From NCBI RefSeq assembly GCF_900100115.1, contig NZ_FNKL01000003.1, positions 186,001 to 250,000 of the forward strand: a DNA stretch of 64,000 nt, written 5' to 3'. The stretch's first letter is position 1. Every line of letters starts with the position of its first letter. The notes below the pieces were generated by a model that did not search any database, was not told the origin of the DNA, and saw only the letters and a program-made list of their open reading frames with translations. This document shows, in pieces, positions 36,822-45,146 of this stretch. Origin of the DNA: Chryseobacterium soldanellicola. GTDB taxonomy: Bacteria; Bacteroidota; Bacteroidia; Flavobacteriales; Weeksellaceae. The position numbers were made by a program, and so were the translations under genes.

Positions 36822-38009
36822 ATGAGAAAACACTACTTATTTATTCTGTTGTGTGTATTCACACTTTTAACCAATTGTGCAGGAAACGAAGATTCTGCAA
36901 TAGTTTCAGAAAATGTAGGTCCTACAGTTGTAAAAACAGGAAAACTTACAGGAAAAGTAATGTCACAAAACGGAACCAAACCTATTGGTGGGGCTTCAGT
37001 TTTTACTTTTGATGATAAGTATAAAATCTATTATACTACTTCAGACGCTGATGGTAATTTCACTTTGGAAGCTCCGGTTGGAGACCGTACCCTTCATATT
37101 CAAACTGGTAATGGCAGCAACTTCCGCACGGAAATTTCTGCTACCGTAAAAGACAATGAAACGGTAAATCTCGACGCTGCCCAGACCAAGCTAAATCAGG
37201 TTGCAAGAATTGCCTACGTAAAAGGGGCGTATGATAAAATTGAAGATATTATTCAGACTTTAGGATATACTGCCACGGAAATCACCAATAATGATCTTGC
37301 TAATTTAACGACTATTGCCCAGTATGATATCATCTTTCTTAACTGTGGTTCAAGAAACAATTACTCTTCAAATCCGGCACTTTATACTGTAATTGACACT
37401 AATTTAGCAACTTTCGTCGCAAATGGAGGAAGTATTTATGCTTCAGACTGGGATGTTGCGTATTTAGTCGGAGGGACAAGCAATACCAATAACTGCTCGC
37501 TTGCAGGAGGTTTTGTTCCTGACACAAAATTATGCTCTAAAAATATCGGAAGCGTAGGAATGGTAGGCGCTACCGTAAATAATGCCGGACTTACAACGGC
37601 TTTAGGATTTAATACACTTAATATCAACTATGATTTAGGCGCCTGGCAAAAAATAATTAACTATGACCCGGCATATTGGGAAGTTTTGGTTAAAGAAACC
37701 TCATCCAATGACGCTTTGATGATCAGATCCAATCATTTTACGGCAACAGGTGTTCCGAATACTCCGATAGGAAATGCTCCAACTTCAACATTTGTAACGG
37801 TTTGCATTACTCTTCCGGGAAATATTCAGGTCAGCATTTCAGTTCCTCAGGTATTGGTTCCTTATTTGGTGGCATTAGGGGCAACAGTAGGACCTTGCTC
37901 GGGATCTTCAACAAGTGGATATATTTATTACACTACTTTCCATAATCATGCTTCAGGAAACATTGGAAATGCAGGTGTAATTCTACAATACGTAATCTTA
38001 AACTTATAA
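36822..38009 (+). CDS. lipoprotein with carboxypeptidase-like regulatory domain
   Basis: The 395-residue protein has lipobox LLTNC (Cys19). Residues about 41-100 are a CarboxypepD_reg/transthyretin-like beta sandwich (KLTGKVMSQNGTKPIGGASV, TTSDADGNFTLEAPVGD). The middle (about 125-250) reads like a glutamine-amidotransferase-type fold (IAYVKGAYDKIEDIIQTLGY, YDIIFLNCGSRN, NGGSIYASDWDVAYLVGG). The end is Cys/Thr-rich with HNHASGNIGNAGVILQY, as in ThuA/DUF4159-like domains. No catalytic function can be assigned. A terminator follows. Confidence 0.7.
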   Translation: MRKHYLFILLCVFTLLTNCAGNEDSAIVSENVGPTVVKTGKLTGKVMSQNGTKPIGGASVFTFDDKYKIYYTTSDADGNFTLEAPVGDRTLHIQTGNGSNFRTEISATVKDNETVNLDAAQTKLNQVARIAYVKGAYDKIEDIIQTLGYTATEITNNDLANLTTIAQYDIIFLNCGSRNNYSSNPALYTVIDTNLATFVANGGSIYASDWDVAYLVGGTSNTNNCSLAGGFVPDTKLCSKNIGSVGMVGATVNNAGLTTALGFNTLNINYDLGAWQKIINYDPAYWEVLVKETSSNDALMIRSNHFTATGVPNTPIGNAPTSTFVTVCITLPGNIQVSISVPQVLVPYLVALGATVGPCSGSSTSGYIYYTTFHNHASGNIGNAGVILQYVILNL

Positions 38010-38029
38010 TAAATTTTTAACTTAAACTG

Positions 38030-38062
38030 AAAGGTGGCTTTTTTTAAGGCCACTTTTTTTTA
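38030..38062 (+). terminator. terminator after the carboxypeptidase-regulatory lipoprotein gene
   Basis: GGTGGC and GGCCAC form a short stem around a T-run, followed by eight T. It lies 25 bp after the stop. Confidence 0.65.
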
Positions 38063-38085
38063 TCTTGCACTTATAATTTTTAAGA

Positions 38086-38577
38086 ATGGATACAGCATTA
38101 ATTAATATTCTCTGTCTTGTTTTATTGTTTTTGGGAATTTTAGGAACTTTTCTTCCTGTTTTGCCCGGATTATTATTAAGCATTTGCGGATTACTGATCT
38201 ATAAATTCGGGACAGATGCAGATTTACCGATGATCTATATCTGGGCTTTTGGAATTTTAACTGTAATATCAGCAGTTTTAAGCTATGTTATCCCCGCTAA
38301 AACCAATCAGAAATACGGCGGAACCCGCTGGGGAAGCATAGGATCTGTTGTCGGAATGATTATCGGAATGTTTTTGCCAATCCCATTAGGTTTTTTAATC
38401 GGAATGTTTGCCGGAGTTTTTGTCGGTGAATTATTACACGACAGCAAAGACATGAATAAGGCCTTAAAATCTACAAAAGGAGCTTTTATCGGCTTCGTTT
38501 ATGGCACAGGTTTCAGCCTTGTGGTAGGTGTGGCAATGTTTTTGGTAGTAGTATTGGATATGCTTAATGTTATTTAA
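38086..38577 (+). CDS. DUF456 domain-containing membrane protein
   Basis: The 163-residue protein has about four to five hydrophobic segments with many glycines (FLGILGTFLPVLPGLLLSICG, RWGSIGSVVGMIIGMFLPIPLG, FIGFVYGTGFSLVVG). These match DUF456, a small inner-membrane family without a known role. It is 11 bp before the next lipoprotein gene. Confidence 0.85.
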   Translation: MDTALINILCLVLLFLGILGTFLPVLPGLLLSICGLLIYKFGTDADLPMIYIWAFGILTVISAVLSYVIPAKTNQKYGGTRWGSIGSVVGMIIGMFLPIPLGFLIGMFAGVFVGELLHDSKDMNKALKSTKGAFIGFVYGTGFSLVVGVAMFLVVVLDMLNVI

Positions 38578-38588
38578 AAAAAGAAATC

Positions 38589-39098
38589 ATGCTACACAAA
38601 ACCATTATATTCAGTCTGGGATTCTTAAGCTTAATGAATTGCAACGCTCAGAAAGAGACAAAAACCTCAACAAAGGTCAATGTTGCAGACAATACCACAA
38701 TAGAAACCGCACAAACAATGAGCAAAGAAGGCGACATTATTTATCTTAATGAAGGTGAAAACAGATTTTTGAAAGAATATGAAATGAATGTCACTTTCAA
38801 AAACATTTCCGAAGACAGCCGATGCCCGAAAGGCGTAAGCTGCATCTGGGCGGGAGTTGCCGTTGCGCAGATCGAGGTCATGGGAACCACAACAAGACCA
38901 ATGGTTTTAAACTTGGCCACAACCGATAATGAAGGAAGAAATTATCATAAATCCGCCCAATATAACGGGTACAGCATTTCATTAGCAGAAGTTACGCCCT
39001 ATCCCGAGTCTCAGGACGGCGCAAAAGCGCTGATCGGAAAATATAAAGTCGGAATTATCATTAAAAAAGGAGAAGCTCAGAATTCTACCACGAAATAG
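38589..39098 (+). CDS. hypothetical lipoprotein
   Basis: The 169-residue protein has lipobox LSLMNC (Cys18). The body contains the pattern DSRCPKGVSCIWAGVAVAQIEV, which recurs in short secreted Bacteroidota proteins: two cysteines and a tryptophan in a conserved spacing. No enzyme motif is visible. It follows the DUF456 gene at 11 bp and overlaps convergent ung by 14 bp. Confidence 0.7.
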   Translation: MLHKTIIFSLGFLSLMNCNAQKETKTSTKVNVADNTTIETAQTMSKEGDIIYLNEGENRFLKEYEMNVTFKNISEDSRCPKGVSCIWAGVAVAQIEVMGTTTRPMVLNLATTDNEGRNYHKSAQYNGYSISLAEVTPYPESQDGAKALIGKYKVGIIIKKGEAQNSTTK

Positions 39099-39726
39099 GC
39101 TTTTTCCCTTTTGAAACAAGATATTCATTAATTTTTGAGAAAGGTTTGCTCCCGAAAAAACCTCTGTGAACAGAAAAAGGTGACGGATGCGCAGATTTTA
39201 AAATAAAATGTTTAGCCGGATCAATAAGTTCGGCTTTTTTTTGTGCAAAAGCGCCCCATAAAACGAAAACTACATTTTCTTTTTTGTCCGAAATTTCTTT
39301 AATAATAAAATCCGTAAACTTTTCCCAGCCTAAATCTTTATGAGAATTGGGAGAATGAGCACGCACGGTCAATGTGGCATTCAATAATAAAACGCCCTGT
39401 TTTCCCCAATCATCCAATTCTTTTGATGTTCTTTCAACGCCGATGTCATTTTTAAGCTCGATAAAAATATTTTTAAGCGAAGGTGGTGCCGTAACCTGCT
39501 CGGAAACTGAAAAACACAATCCATTCGCCTGAAAATCATTATGATAAGGATCCTGACCAAGAATTACCACCTCCACATCATCGAAAGGCGTAATTTCCAA
39601 CGCCCTGAAAATCTGGCTTTTTGGCGGAAAAACTTTCGTCGTTGCGTATTCTTGCTTTACTTTTTCCCAAAGGCTGGTAAAGTATTCTGTATTTTTTATC
39701 GGGGCTAGTATTTCTGTCCAGGTCAT
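39085..39726 (-). CDS. ung: uracil-DNA glycosylase, family 1
   Basis: Ung removes uracil from DNA, the first step of base-excision repair of deaminated cytosine. The 213-residue protein has the water-activating GQDPYH (Asp59), GVLLLNATLTV, and the DNA-intercalating loop HPSPFSVHRGFFG with its catalytic His. Length fits the bacterial family. Confidence 0.96.
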   Translation of the reverse strand: MTWTEILAPIKNTEYFTSLWEKVKQEYATTKVFPPKSQIFRALEITPFDDVEVVILGQDPYHNDFQANGLCFSVSEQVTAPPSLKNIFIELKNDIGVERTSKELDDWGKQGVLLLNATLTVRAHSPNSHKDLGWEKFTDFIIKEISDKKENVVFVLWGAFAQKKAELIDPAKHFILKSAHPSPFSVHRGFFGSKPFSKINEYLVSKGKKPISW

Positions 39727-39755
39727 GAGTCTGATTTAATAATTTGAAGAACTGT

Positions 39756-40058
39756 TTACTTTATAGGAATCAATTCTAAATAATGGTCTTTTCCAAATGT
39801 AATATAAAATAATGCCAAAAATGGATTTCTTCCGCTTAAATTAAATCTCAAAGTTTCATCAGAATTTATTTTTAAATCAATAGGATTTGAACGGCACCAA
39901 TCAATTTTAGCTCTTAATCTATGCTCACCTTGCTCAACTTCAAATTCTTTAGATTCACCATCTGCAATATCTCCTATTTTTTTATCATCCAGATAAATTC
40001 CTATTGATCGTAATTTGTTTGAATATTCTGATGTGCGGTTGATAATTATTTTTGCCAT
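39756..40058 (-). CDS. hypothetical small protein
   Basis: 100 residues beginning MAKIIINRTSEYSNKLRSIGIYLDDKKIGDIADGES. The strand-rich sequence with VEQGEHRLRAKIDWCRSNPIDLKI resembles small beta-sandwich (PEGA-like) domains, but I do not recognise a family. No signal peptide. It lies 29 bp upstream of ung on the same strand and may share its transcript. Confidence 0.6.
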   Translation of the reverse strand: MAKIIINRTSEYSNKLRSIGIYLDDKKIGDIADGESKEFEVEQGEHRLRAKIDWCRSNPIDLKINSDETLRFNLSGRNPFLALFYITFGKDHYLELIPIK

Positions 40059-40104
40059 TTTTATATAATTAATTTAAAAAGCAATTTCTTTTGAAAAAAC
40101 AAAA

Positions 40105-40614
40105 TTATATGTTTTTCTTTAAACTAAAAATAATATTCTCCGGAAAACCCTCATCTTCTCGCCCTTCTTCCAATATAAAATTATGTTTTAAAAGAAGCCC
40201 TTTCGAGTTTTCATTAAACTTGTTGGTCATTGCTACAATTTCCTTCAAATGTAAATCATTAAAACCAAAATTTAAAACAGCACTTAAAGCTTCCGACATG
40301 ATTCCTTTTCTGTGATAATCGGGTAATAATTCATATCCGACTTCTGCCGTTTTTCTGTCTTCTGAGAAATTCCAAAGGCAGATTGTTCCGATCAGATTAG
40401 GTTGATTTTTTAAAGAAATCCCCCAGTAAAAGGTTTCATTATTTCGAGTTCTTTCTTTAATGGTTAAAATAAACTGCAATGCATCATAATTGTTTTTTGG
40501 TGATTTTCTCTGCACAAACTGATTGATGACTTCATTGCTTCGAATACGTAAAATATCTTCGACGTTGGTTTCGTTAATTTCTTTTAATAATAATCTTTCG
40601 GTTTCCAGTTTCAT
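40105..40614 (-). CDS. GNAT family N-acetyltransferase (RimJ/RimL-like)
   Basis: The 169-residue protein starts MKLETERLLLKEINETNVEDILRIRSNEVINQF, the RimJ-type start, and has the acetyl-CoA loop VGYELLPDYHRKGIMSEALSAVL. It should acetylate an amine with acetyl-CoA; protein N-termini and small amines are both possible. A TAAATTTG box on the minus strand ends four bases before the ATG, so a leaderless message is predicted. It is divergent from the MutS2-like gene. Confidence 0.88.
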   Translation of the reverse strand: MKLETERLLLKEINETNVEDILRIRSNEVINQFVQRKSPKNNYDALQFILTIKERTRNNETFYWGISLKNQPNLIGTICLWNFSEDRKTAEVGYELLPDYHRKGIMSEALSAVLNFGFNDLHLKEIVAMTNKFNENSKGLLLKHNFILEEGREDEGFPENIIFSLKKNI

Positions 40615-40618
40615 CTCT

Positions 40619-40626
40619 CAAATTTA
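40619..40626 (-). promoter_or_regulatory. -7 box of the GNAT gene, leaderless
   Basis: Minus-strand TAAATTTG, ending four bases before the start codon. Confidence 0.55.
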
Positions 40627-40763
40627 ATAAAACTTAAATTCTGTTGACACTTGTAAAGGCGCAATTTTTTAAAAATTATAAATCATATTTCAAGGCGCAA
40701 GAAAATCAAAGATTTTCAATTCTCAAATTAACTCATTTCCAAAATAAAATGCACATTTTTCAC

Positions 40764-40771
40764 TAAATTTG
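40764..40771 (+). promoter_or_regulatory. -7 box of the MutS2-like gene, leaderless
   Basis: TAAATTTG ends four bases before the GTG start at 40776. Confidence 0.6.
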
Positions 40772-40775
40772 CAGT

Positions 40776-42923
40776 GTGTATATAAATAAAGAAGATTTAA
40801 ACGAATTAGAGTTTCCGCAATTGCTCGCGGAAATTTCTCCTTTTGCGTATTCTCCGAAAACGAGAGAAAAAATTCTTCAACTTCGTCCGATGGAAATTGA
40901 CGAGGCTGAGCTTTCATTGAAAAAAACGTCCGAATATTTGTCGAGTTTTGAAAGTTCAAATGCAATTCCGTTTGATGAATATGAAGATATTGAAAGTGAA
41001 TTAAAAGTAATGCTGATCGAGAATTATCGTCTGGAAAACAACGCTTTCATCAAAATCAAAACCATCACGGAACAGATAGGAAAACTTCAGAAGTTTTTCC
41101 CGACCATGCCCGAAACTTTTCCTAATTTAATGGAAGACGCTTCCGTCTTGGAATTTAAGAAAGAGATTATTGATAAAGTTGATAAAGTTTTTAACCGTTT
41201 TGGTGAAGTAAAAAGTGAAGCTTCTCCGATTTTAAAAACATTGAGAACGGAAATTCAGCAGGCGAAAAAAGCCATTCAGGAAAATTTTAACAGGGTTTTG
41301 TTCAATTACGGACAAAGCGATTTTCTTGATGATATCCGGGAGAGTAATATTGAAGACATCAGAGTTTTAGCGGTAAAATCTGCCTACAAAAAAAGAGTCC
41401 CGGGAAGAGTGCTTGGACTTTCAAAGACAGGTTCAATCACCTATATTCAACCGGATAGCGTCGTAAAACATTACTTCAAACTCAAGGAAAATGAAGAAGA
41501 AGAAAAGAAGGAAATTGACAAAATTCTGAGAAAATTAACAGCAGAACTGGCAGAATTCCAACCTCAGCTCTGGAGATATCAAATGTATATTTTTGACCTT
41601 GATTTAACGAGAGCAAAAGCCAAATTTGCAGAATTGGTCAATGGAATTTTACCGAAAATCAACCGTCATAAAACGTTAAAATTAAAAGACGCTTTCCATC
41701 CTTTGCTGTGGCTGAGAAATAAAGCGGAAAATAAAACCATTTATCCTCAAACGTTAGCTTTGACGGAACACAACAGAATCATCTGTATTTCCGGGCCGAA
41801 TGCGGGAGGAAAATCCATTACTCTGAAAACGGTTGGCTTGCTTCAATTAATGATTCAAAGCGGAATTTTAGTGCCAACACATCCGAAATCCGAAATGTTT
41901 TTCTTTGATAAAATCATGACGGATATTGGTGATAATCAATCAATTGAAAATCATCTTTCTACCTACTCATCACGATTGAAGAAAATGAGCGGAATCATTC
42001 GTGAAGCCGATGCAGAAACGCTTTTGCTGATCGATGAATTTGGTACAGGTTCTGATCCTGAACTGGGTGGCGCTTTGGCAGAGAGCTTTCTTGAGTTTTT
42101 CTACGATAAAAAGAGCTTTGCGATCATTACAACGCATTACACGAACATTAAATTGGTTGTAGAACAGCTTCCGAATGCAGAAAATGCAGCGATGCTATTT
42201 AATGAAGAAACGCTGGAACCGATGTACAAACTGGAAGTCGGACAAGCGGGAAGCTCATTTACTTTTGAAGTTGCTGAAAAGAATAAAATCCCCAGGTTTA
42301 TCATTCATTCTGCGAAGAAAAAAGTGGAACATGACATCGTAAATCTTGATAAAACGATCGTAAAACTTCAACAGGAAAAATACGAAGTTGAAAAGTTGAA
42401 AACTGATCTTGCCGAAAGAAAAGAATCCGTTGAAGACAAGCGTGATAATTTACAGAAACTGAACGAACAGCTTCAGCAAAAGCTCTTCAATTTCCAGAAA
42501 TTGTACGAAGAAGAACACCGTAAACTCCAGTTTGGAAATAAGATTGAAACCTTTATCGACGGTTATATAAAAGGCAGGTCCCGAAAGGATGTGGTGAAAG
42601 ATTTTGTGAAGATCTTAGAACAGGAAAAGTTCAGAAAACTCGGAGCTGATAAAGATGAAACCAAAAGACTTCAGGTTGTCAAGAGAAAAATAACCCAACA
42701 GCTGAAAAAAGAGGATGTTATTGAAAAAATCACGGAAACCAACGAAAAAATCGAAGAAAAACGTAAAACAGACCGCGCCGTTTGGATGAAAATCGGGCAA
42801 CGCGTTCGTATTACAGGAAGTACAAGCGTTGGAACGATTGAAAAGATTTCCAGAAATAAAGTAATTGTGAATTACGGAACTTTCAAGACAACGATTGATG
42901 CGGATGAATTGGAGAGGATTTAA
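40776..42923 (+). CDS. MutS2-type DNA mismatch-repair-like ATPase, without Smr domain
   Basis: The 715-residue protein starts at a GTG (40776); no in-frame ATG occurs until residue 38. It has the MutS lever region, the Walker A GPNAGGKSITLKT (340-352), Walker B LLIDEFGTGSDPE, a long coiled coil after about residue 515, and a C-terminal KOW-like segment (IGQRVRITGSTSVGTIEKI). Typical MutS2 is about 780 residues and ends in an Smr nuclease domain that is missing here. MutS2 proteins act on branched DNA or stalled ribosomes; without Smr a nuclease role is unlikely. Confidence 0.87.
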   Translation: MYINKEDLNELEFPQLLAEISPFAYSPKTREKILQLRPMEIDEAELSLKKTSEYLSSFESSNAIPFDEYEDIESELKVMLIENYRLENNAFIKIKTITEQIGKLQKFFPTMPETFPNLMEDASVLEFKKEIIDKVDKVFNRFGEVKSEASPILKTLRTEIQQAKKAIQENFNRVLFNYGQSDFLDDIRESNIEDIRVLAVKSAYKKRVPGRVLGLSKTGSITYIQPDSVVKHYFKLKENEEEEKKEIDKILRKLTAELAEFQPQLWRYQMYIFDLDLTRAKAKFAELVNGILPKINRHKTLKLKDAFHPLLWLRNKAENKTIYPQTLALTEHNRIICISGPNAGGKSITLKTVGLLQLMIQSGILVPTHPKSEMFFFDKIMTDIGDNQSIENHLSTYSSRLKKMSGIIREADAETLLLIDEFGTGSDPELGGALAESFLEFFYDKKSFAIITTHYTNIKLVVEQLPNAENAAMLFNEETLEPMYKLEVGQAGSSFTFEVAEKNKIPRFIIHSAKKKVEHDIVNLDKTIVKLQQEKYEVEKLKTDLAERKESVEDKRDNLQKLNEQLQQKLFNFQKLYEEEHRKLQFGNKIETFIDGYIKGRSRKDVVKDFVKILEQEKFRKLGADKDETKRLQVVKRKITQQLKKEDVIEKITETNEKIEEKRKTDRAVWMKIGQRVRITGSTSVGTIEKISRNKVIVNYGTFKTTIDADELERI

Positions 42924-42932
42924 AAATTAACT

Positions 42933-43421
42933 ATGATTGTAAAAACTCAGATTACTTTCAAGGATTTTTTACTATTTCATTTAAAAAATTCATTAGTACG
43001 AATCATTGTATTTCCAATAATTGCGTTGATTTTCTTTGGTGTGAATTATTATAATGCAGACAATGATAACAGAGAATTTCTTGAGTCATTAACAATCTGG
43101 CTGTTGATTTTATTTGTGTTTATCATCATTCGTACTTATTTTACTGTGAAAAAGGTTTTTTATTCCAACAAACAGATTCAGGAATCTATTGTTTATACAT
43201 TTACCAATGAAAATATTCAGATAAAAGGAGAAACTTTTGATGGAGAATTTACCTGGAATACGGTATATAAAGTAAAAGAAAAAAAAGACTGGTTCTTAAT
43301 CTATCAAAACGCACAAGTCATGAATATGGTTCCGAAACAATATTTTGCTAAAGACCAGATTCTTGAACTTAGATCAATAATTAAAAATAAAGGAGTAAAA
43401 GCAAAACTTAGAAACGATTAA
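42933..43421 (+). CDS. YcxB-like membrane protein
   Basis: The 162-residue protein has two membrane helices (about 21-40 and 53-72) then a cytoplasmic domain with YTFTNENIQIKGETFDGEFTWNTVYKVKE and FLIYQNAQVMNMVPKQYF, the pattern of the YcxB C-terminal domain (a PH-like fold). Function unknown. It begins 9 bp after the MutS2-like gene and is probably co-transcribed. Confidence 0.75.
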   Translation: MIVKTQITFKDFLLFHLKNSLVRIIVFPIIALIFFGVNYYNADNDNREFLESLTIWLLILFVFIIIRTYFTVKKVFYSNKQIQESIVYTFTNENIQIKGETFDGEFTWNTVYKVKEKKDWFLIYQNAQVMNMVPKQYFAKDQILELRSIIKNKGVKAKLRND

Positions 43422-43430
43422 TCAAAATAA

Positions 43431-43458
43431 AGGGAGTGTCAAATTTGGCGCTCTTTTT
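43431..43458 (+). terminator. terminator after the YcxB-like gene
   Basis: GAGTGTC (43434-43440) can pair with GGCGCTC (43447-43453), including two G-T pairs, followed by six T. Confidence 0.55.
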
Positions 43459-43566
43459 TATTATTTAAAGCTGTTTCATAAAAATTCATTAAACAATCAA
43501 ATATAATTTTTAAAATAAGAAATCTCAAAATAATTAATTTATATATTTGAAGTGTCAAAAATTTTC

Positions 43567-44367
43567 ATGATGATTTTCGCAAACAAAGCTTTTTATTTAT
43601 CGGTTTTCAGTATATTTTCTTTAGGTTTAATGAAAGGGCAGAATAAAGTGCCTTTTGGTGTTGTAAAAGCTGAAGAAGGGTATGCCAATGTACGTGTTCA
43701 TAAGGATGATTACAGAAAAATTGTAGATAAGATCCGTATGCGAAGAGGTGATGTTTTTGTGTATGTAAAGCCCGCTCCCGGCGAAACAGAATGGATCTGG
43801 ATCAAATATCCTGAAAAAAGTCAGGAAGAAAAGCCTTTCGTAAGATATGAAACGCTTGACAAAGAAGGAATGGTCAACAAAGAGCGAATTGCTTTTATTG
43901 ATCAGCTGCCACAATTCACGCCATCAAAATCTAAGAACGGAAAATCTTTAATTTTCACTGATAATTCCAATCCTAAAATTCCGACTGCGCAGAGAAGTAA
44001 AGTTATTATCGATGTTTATCCTTCGAATGCAAGCTACCGCAAACAGGAAAAAGACACCAACGGAAATATCATCACTCTTGATAAAGTAAAACCTTGGGGA
44101 ATCAGCAATGAGCTACCGCAGGGAATGACGGAAATCAAGTCTATCCGCGTTCAACAACCCGGAAGAGGTTCGGTTTTTGTGAGGGAAGCCATCAAAAATA
44201 TGTTCCAGCCCACGATGGATTTTGAAAACATCGGAGTGACATCTCTTGATCCTGATCATATTTTTCTTTACATGATTAACGGTTCGGGTGAAAACAGATA
44301 TGTAACACTCTGGACGATCAAAGAAGGAAGAGCAATCAGCCAGATTATCTACAAAAACCCGGAATAA
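43567..44367 (+). CDS. hypothetical secreted protein
   Basis: I take the ATG at 43567 (266 residues), since it gives a signal peptide (MMIFANKAFYLSVFSIFSLGLMKGQN); a GTG 15 bases earlier would spoil the signal. Residues 30-110 contain KAEEGYANVRV, reminiscent of bacterial SH3 domains ('GYxNVR' motif), and the rest reads as beta-rich with no recognised motif. An SH3-like domain could bind peptidoglycan; that is inference. Confidence 0.7.
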   Translation: MMIFANKAFYLSVFSIFSLGLMKGQNKVPFGVVKAEEGYANVRVHKDDYRKIVDKIRMRRGDVFVYVKPAPGETEWIWIKYPEKSQEEKPFVRYETLDKEGMVNKERIAFIDQLPQFTPSKSKNGKSLIFTDNSNPKIPTAQRSKVIIDVYPSNASYRKQEKDTNGNIITLDKVKPWGISNELPQGMTEIKSIRVQQPGRGSVFVREAIKNMFQPTMDFENIGVTSLDPDHIFLYMINGSGENRYVTLWTIKEGRAISQIIYKNPE

Positions 44368-44435
44368 TTCGTTTATCTTTTCTATAATCCTTATTTTTGC
44401 ACCGAAAAGTTATTTTGCTTTTGGCTTATAGCTTT

Positions 44436-44597
44436 TCAGAAACCGGTTCTGCTTAGCTGCAGATTAAAAGGGAATCGTGTGAAAATCACGAACTGTCGCG
44501 CAACTGTAAGTAACTGAAGTCTTTATTAAAATCCACTGTGCAAGTCATGGGAAGGAAATAAAGATGTTACAAGTCAGGAGACCTGCCTATTTCTTTA
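44436..44597 (+). ncRNA. cobalamin riboswitch
   Basis: The conserved elements appear in order: GATTAAAAGGGAATCGTGTG (44462-44481), with GGGAA and the variable stem; ACTGTCGCGCAACTGTAAGT; CCACTGTGCAAGTCATGGGA; and the B12 box AAGTCAGGAGACCTGCC (44571-44587; consensus AAGCCAGGAGACCTGCC). An outer P1 helix can form between AGAAA (44439-44443) and the TTTCT after the B12 box. Cobalamin binding normally turns the downstream gene off. The next gene is a thioesterase, not a B12 transport or synthesis gene. Confidence 0.93.
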
Positions 44598-44641
44598 AGA
44601 CAAAAACTTTCGCGATCTGAAGTTTATTGATCTGATGGCTT

Positions 44642-44680
44642 ATTTCAGGAATTTCATGTTCTTGAAATCTTCTGTTTTGT
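44642..44680 (+). promoter_or_regulatory. possible expression platform of the cobalamin riboswitch
   Basis: ATTTCAGGAA (44642-44651) can pair with TTCTTGAAAT (44659-44668) at all ten positions if one G-U pair is allowed, followed by a weak T-rich run. It lies between the aptamer and the gene at 44721, where a regulated terminator would be expected. Confidence 0.45.
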
Positions 44681-44720
44681 TTCAATAGTATTTCTTTTCG
44701 CTTTAATTTAATAATGAAAT

Positions 44721-45104
44721 ATGACTACAGAAGAAAGAATTGAAGCCTCGGAAACCAGAATCTTTAAAGCAGTTTTCCCCAACACAACCAATCATTACGA
44801 CACACTTTTCGGAGGTACAGCGATGCAATTGATGGATGAAGTGGCATTCATTACCGCAACCCGTTTTGCCAGAAAAAGGGTGGTAACCGTAAGCAGCGAT
44901 AAAATCGATTTTAAAAAACCTATTCCCGCAGGAACAATCGTTGAACTGATCGGGAAAGTTGCCCACGTCGGAACAACAAGTATGAAAGTAAACGTAGAAA
45001 TCTATACCGAACAAATGTATTCTTACGAAAGAGAAAGAGCCATCGTCGGTGATTTTACTTTTGTGGCGATTGATGAATTTAAAAAACCAATCCAGATACT
45101 ATAA
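44721..45104 (+). CDS. acyl-CoA thioesterase, hotdog fold (YciA-like)
   Basis: The 127-residue protein is a single hotdog domain with the YciA/BFIT signature: NHYDTLFGGTAMQLMDEVAFITATRFAR (motif residues about 22-49), SSDKIDFKKPIPAGTIVEL and ERAIVGDFTFVAID. It hydrolyses acyl-CoAs, typically of broad chain length, in the cytoplasm. A cobalamin riboswitch precedes it by about 120 bp with no gene between. Confidence 0.9.
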   Translation: MTTEERIEASETRIFKAVFPNTTNHYDTLFGGTAMQLMDEVAFITATRFARKRVVTVSSDKIDFKKPIPAGTIVELIGKVAHVGTTSMKVNVEIYTEQMYSYERERAIVGDFTFVAIDEFKKPIQIL

Positions 45105-45114
45105 GCAGTGAAAG

Positions 45115-45141
45115 GTTTCGGCGGGCAAAGCCCGCCGAAAC
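45115..45141. terminator. bidirectional terminator-like hairpin
   Basis: Perfect 12 bp arms (45115-45126 and 45130-45141), loop AAA, very GC-rich, between the convergent thioesterase and HD-domain genes. Confidence 0.7.
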
Positions 45142-45146
45142 TAATT

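Noticed and set aside
44436..44597. Another riboswitch class (e.g. TPP or SAM)
   Set aside because: The B12 box and the GGGAA, CGCAACTG and TGGGA elements in order fit only the cobalamin class.
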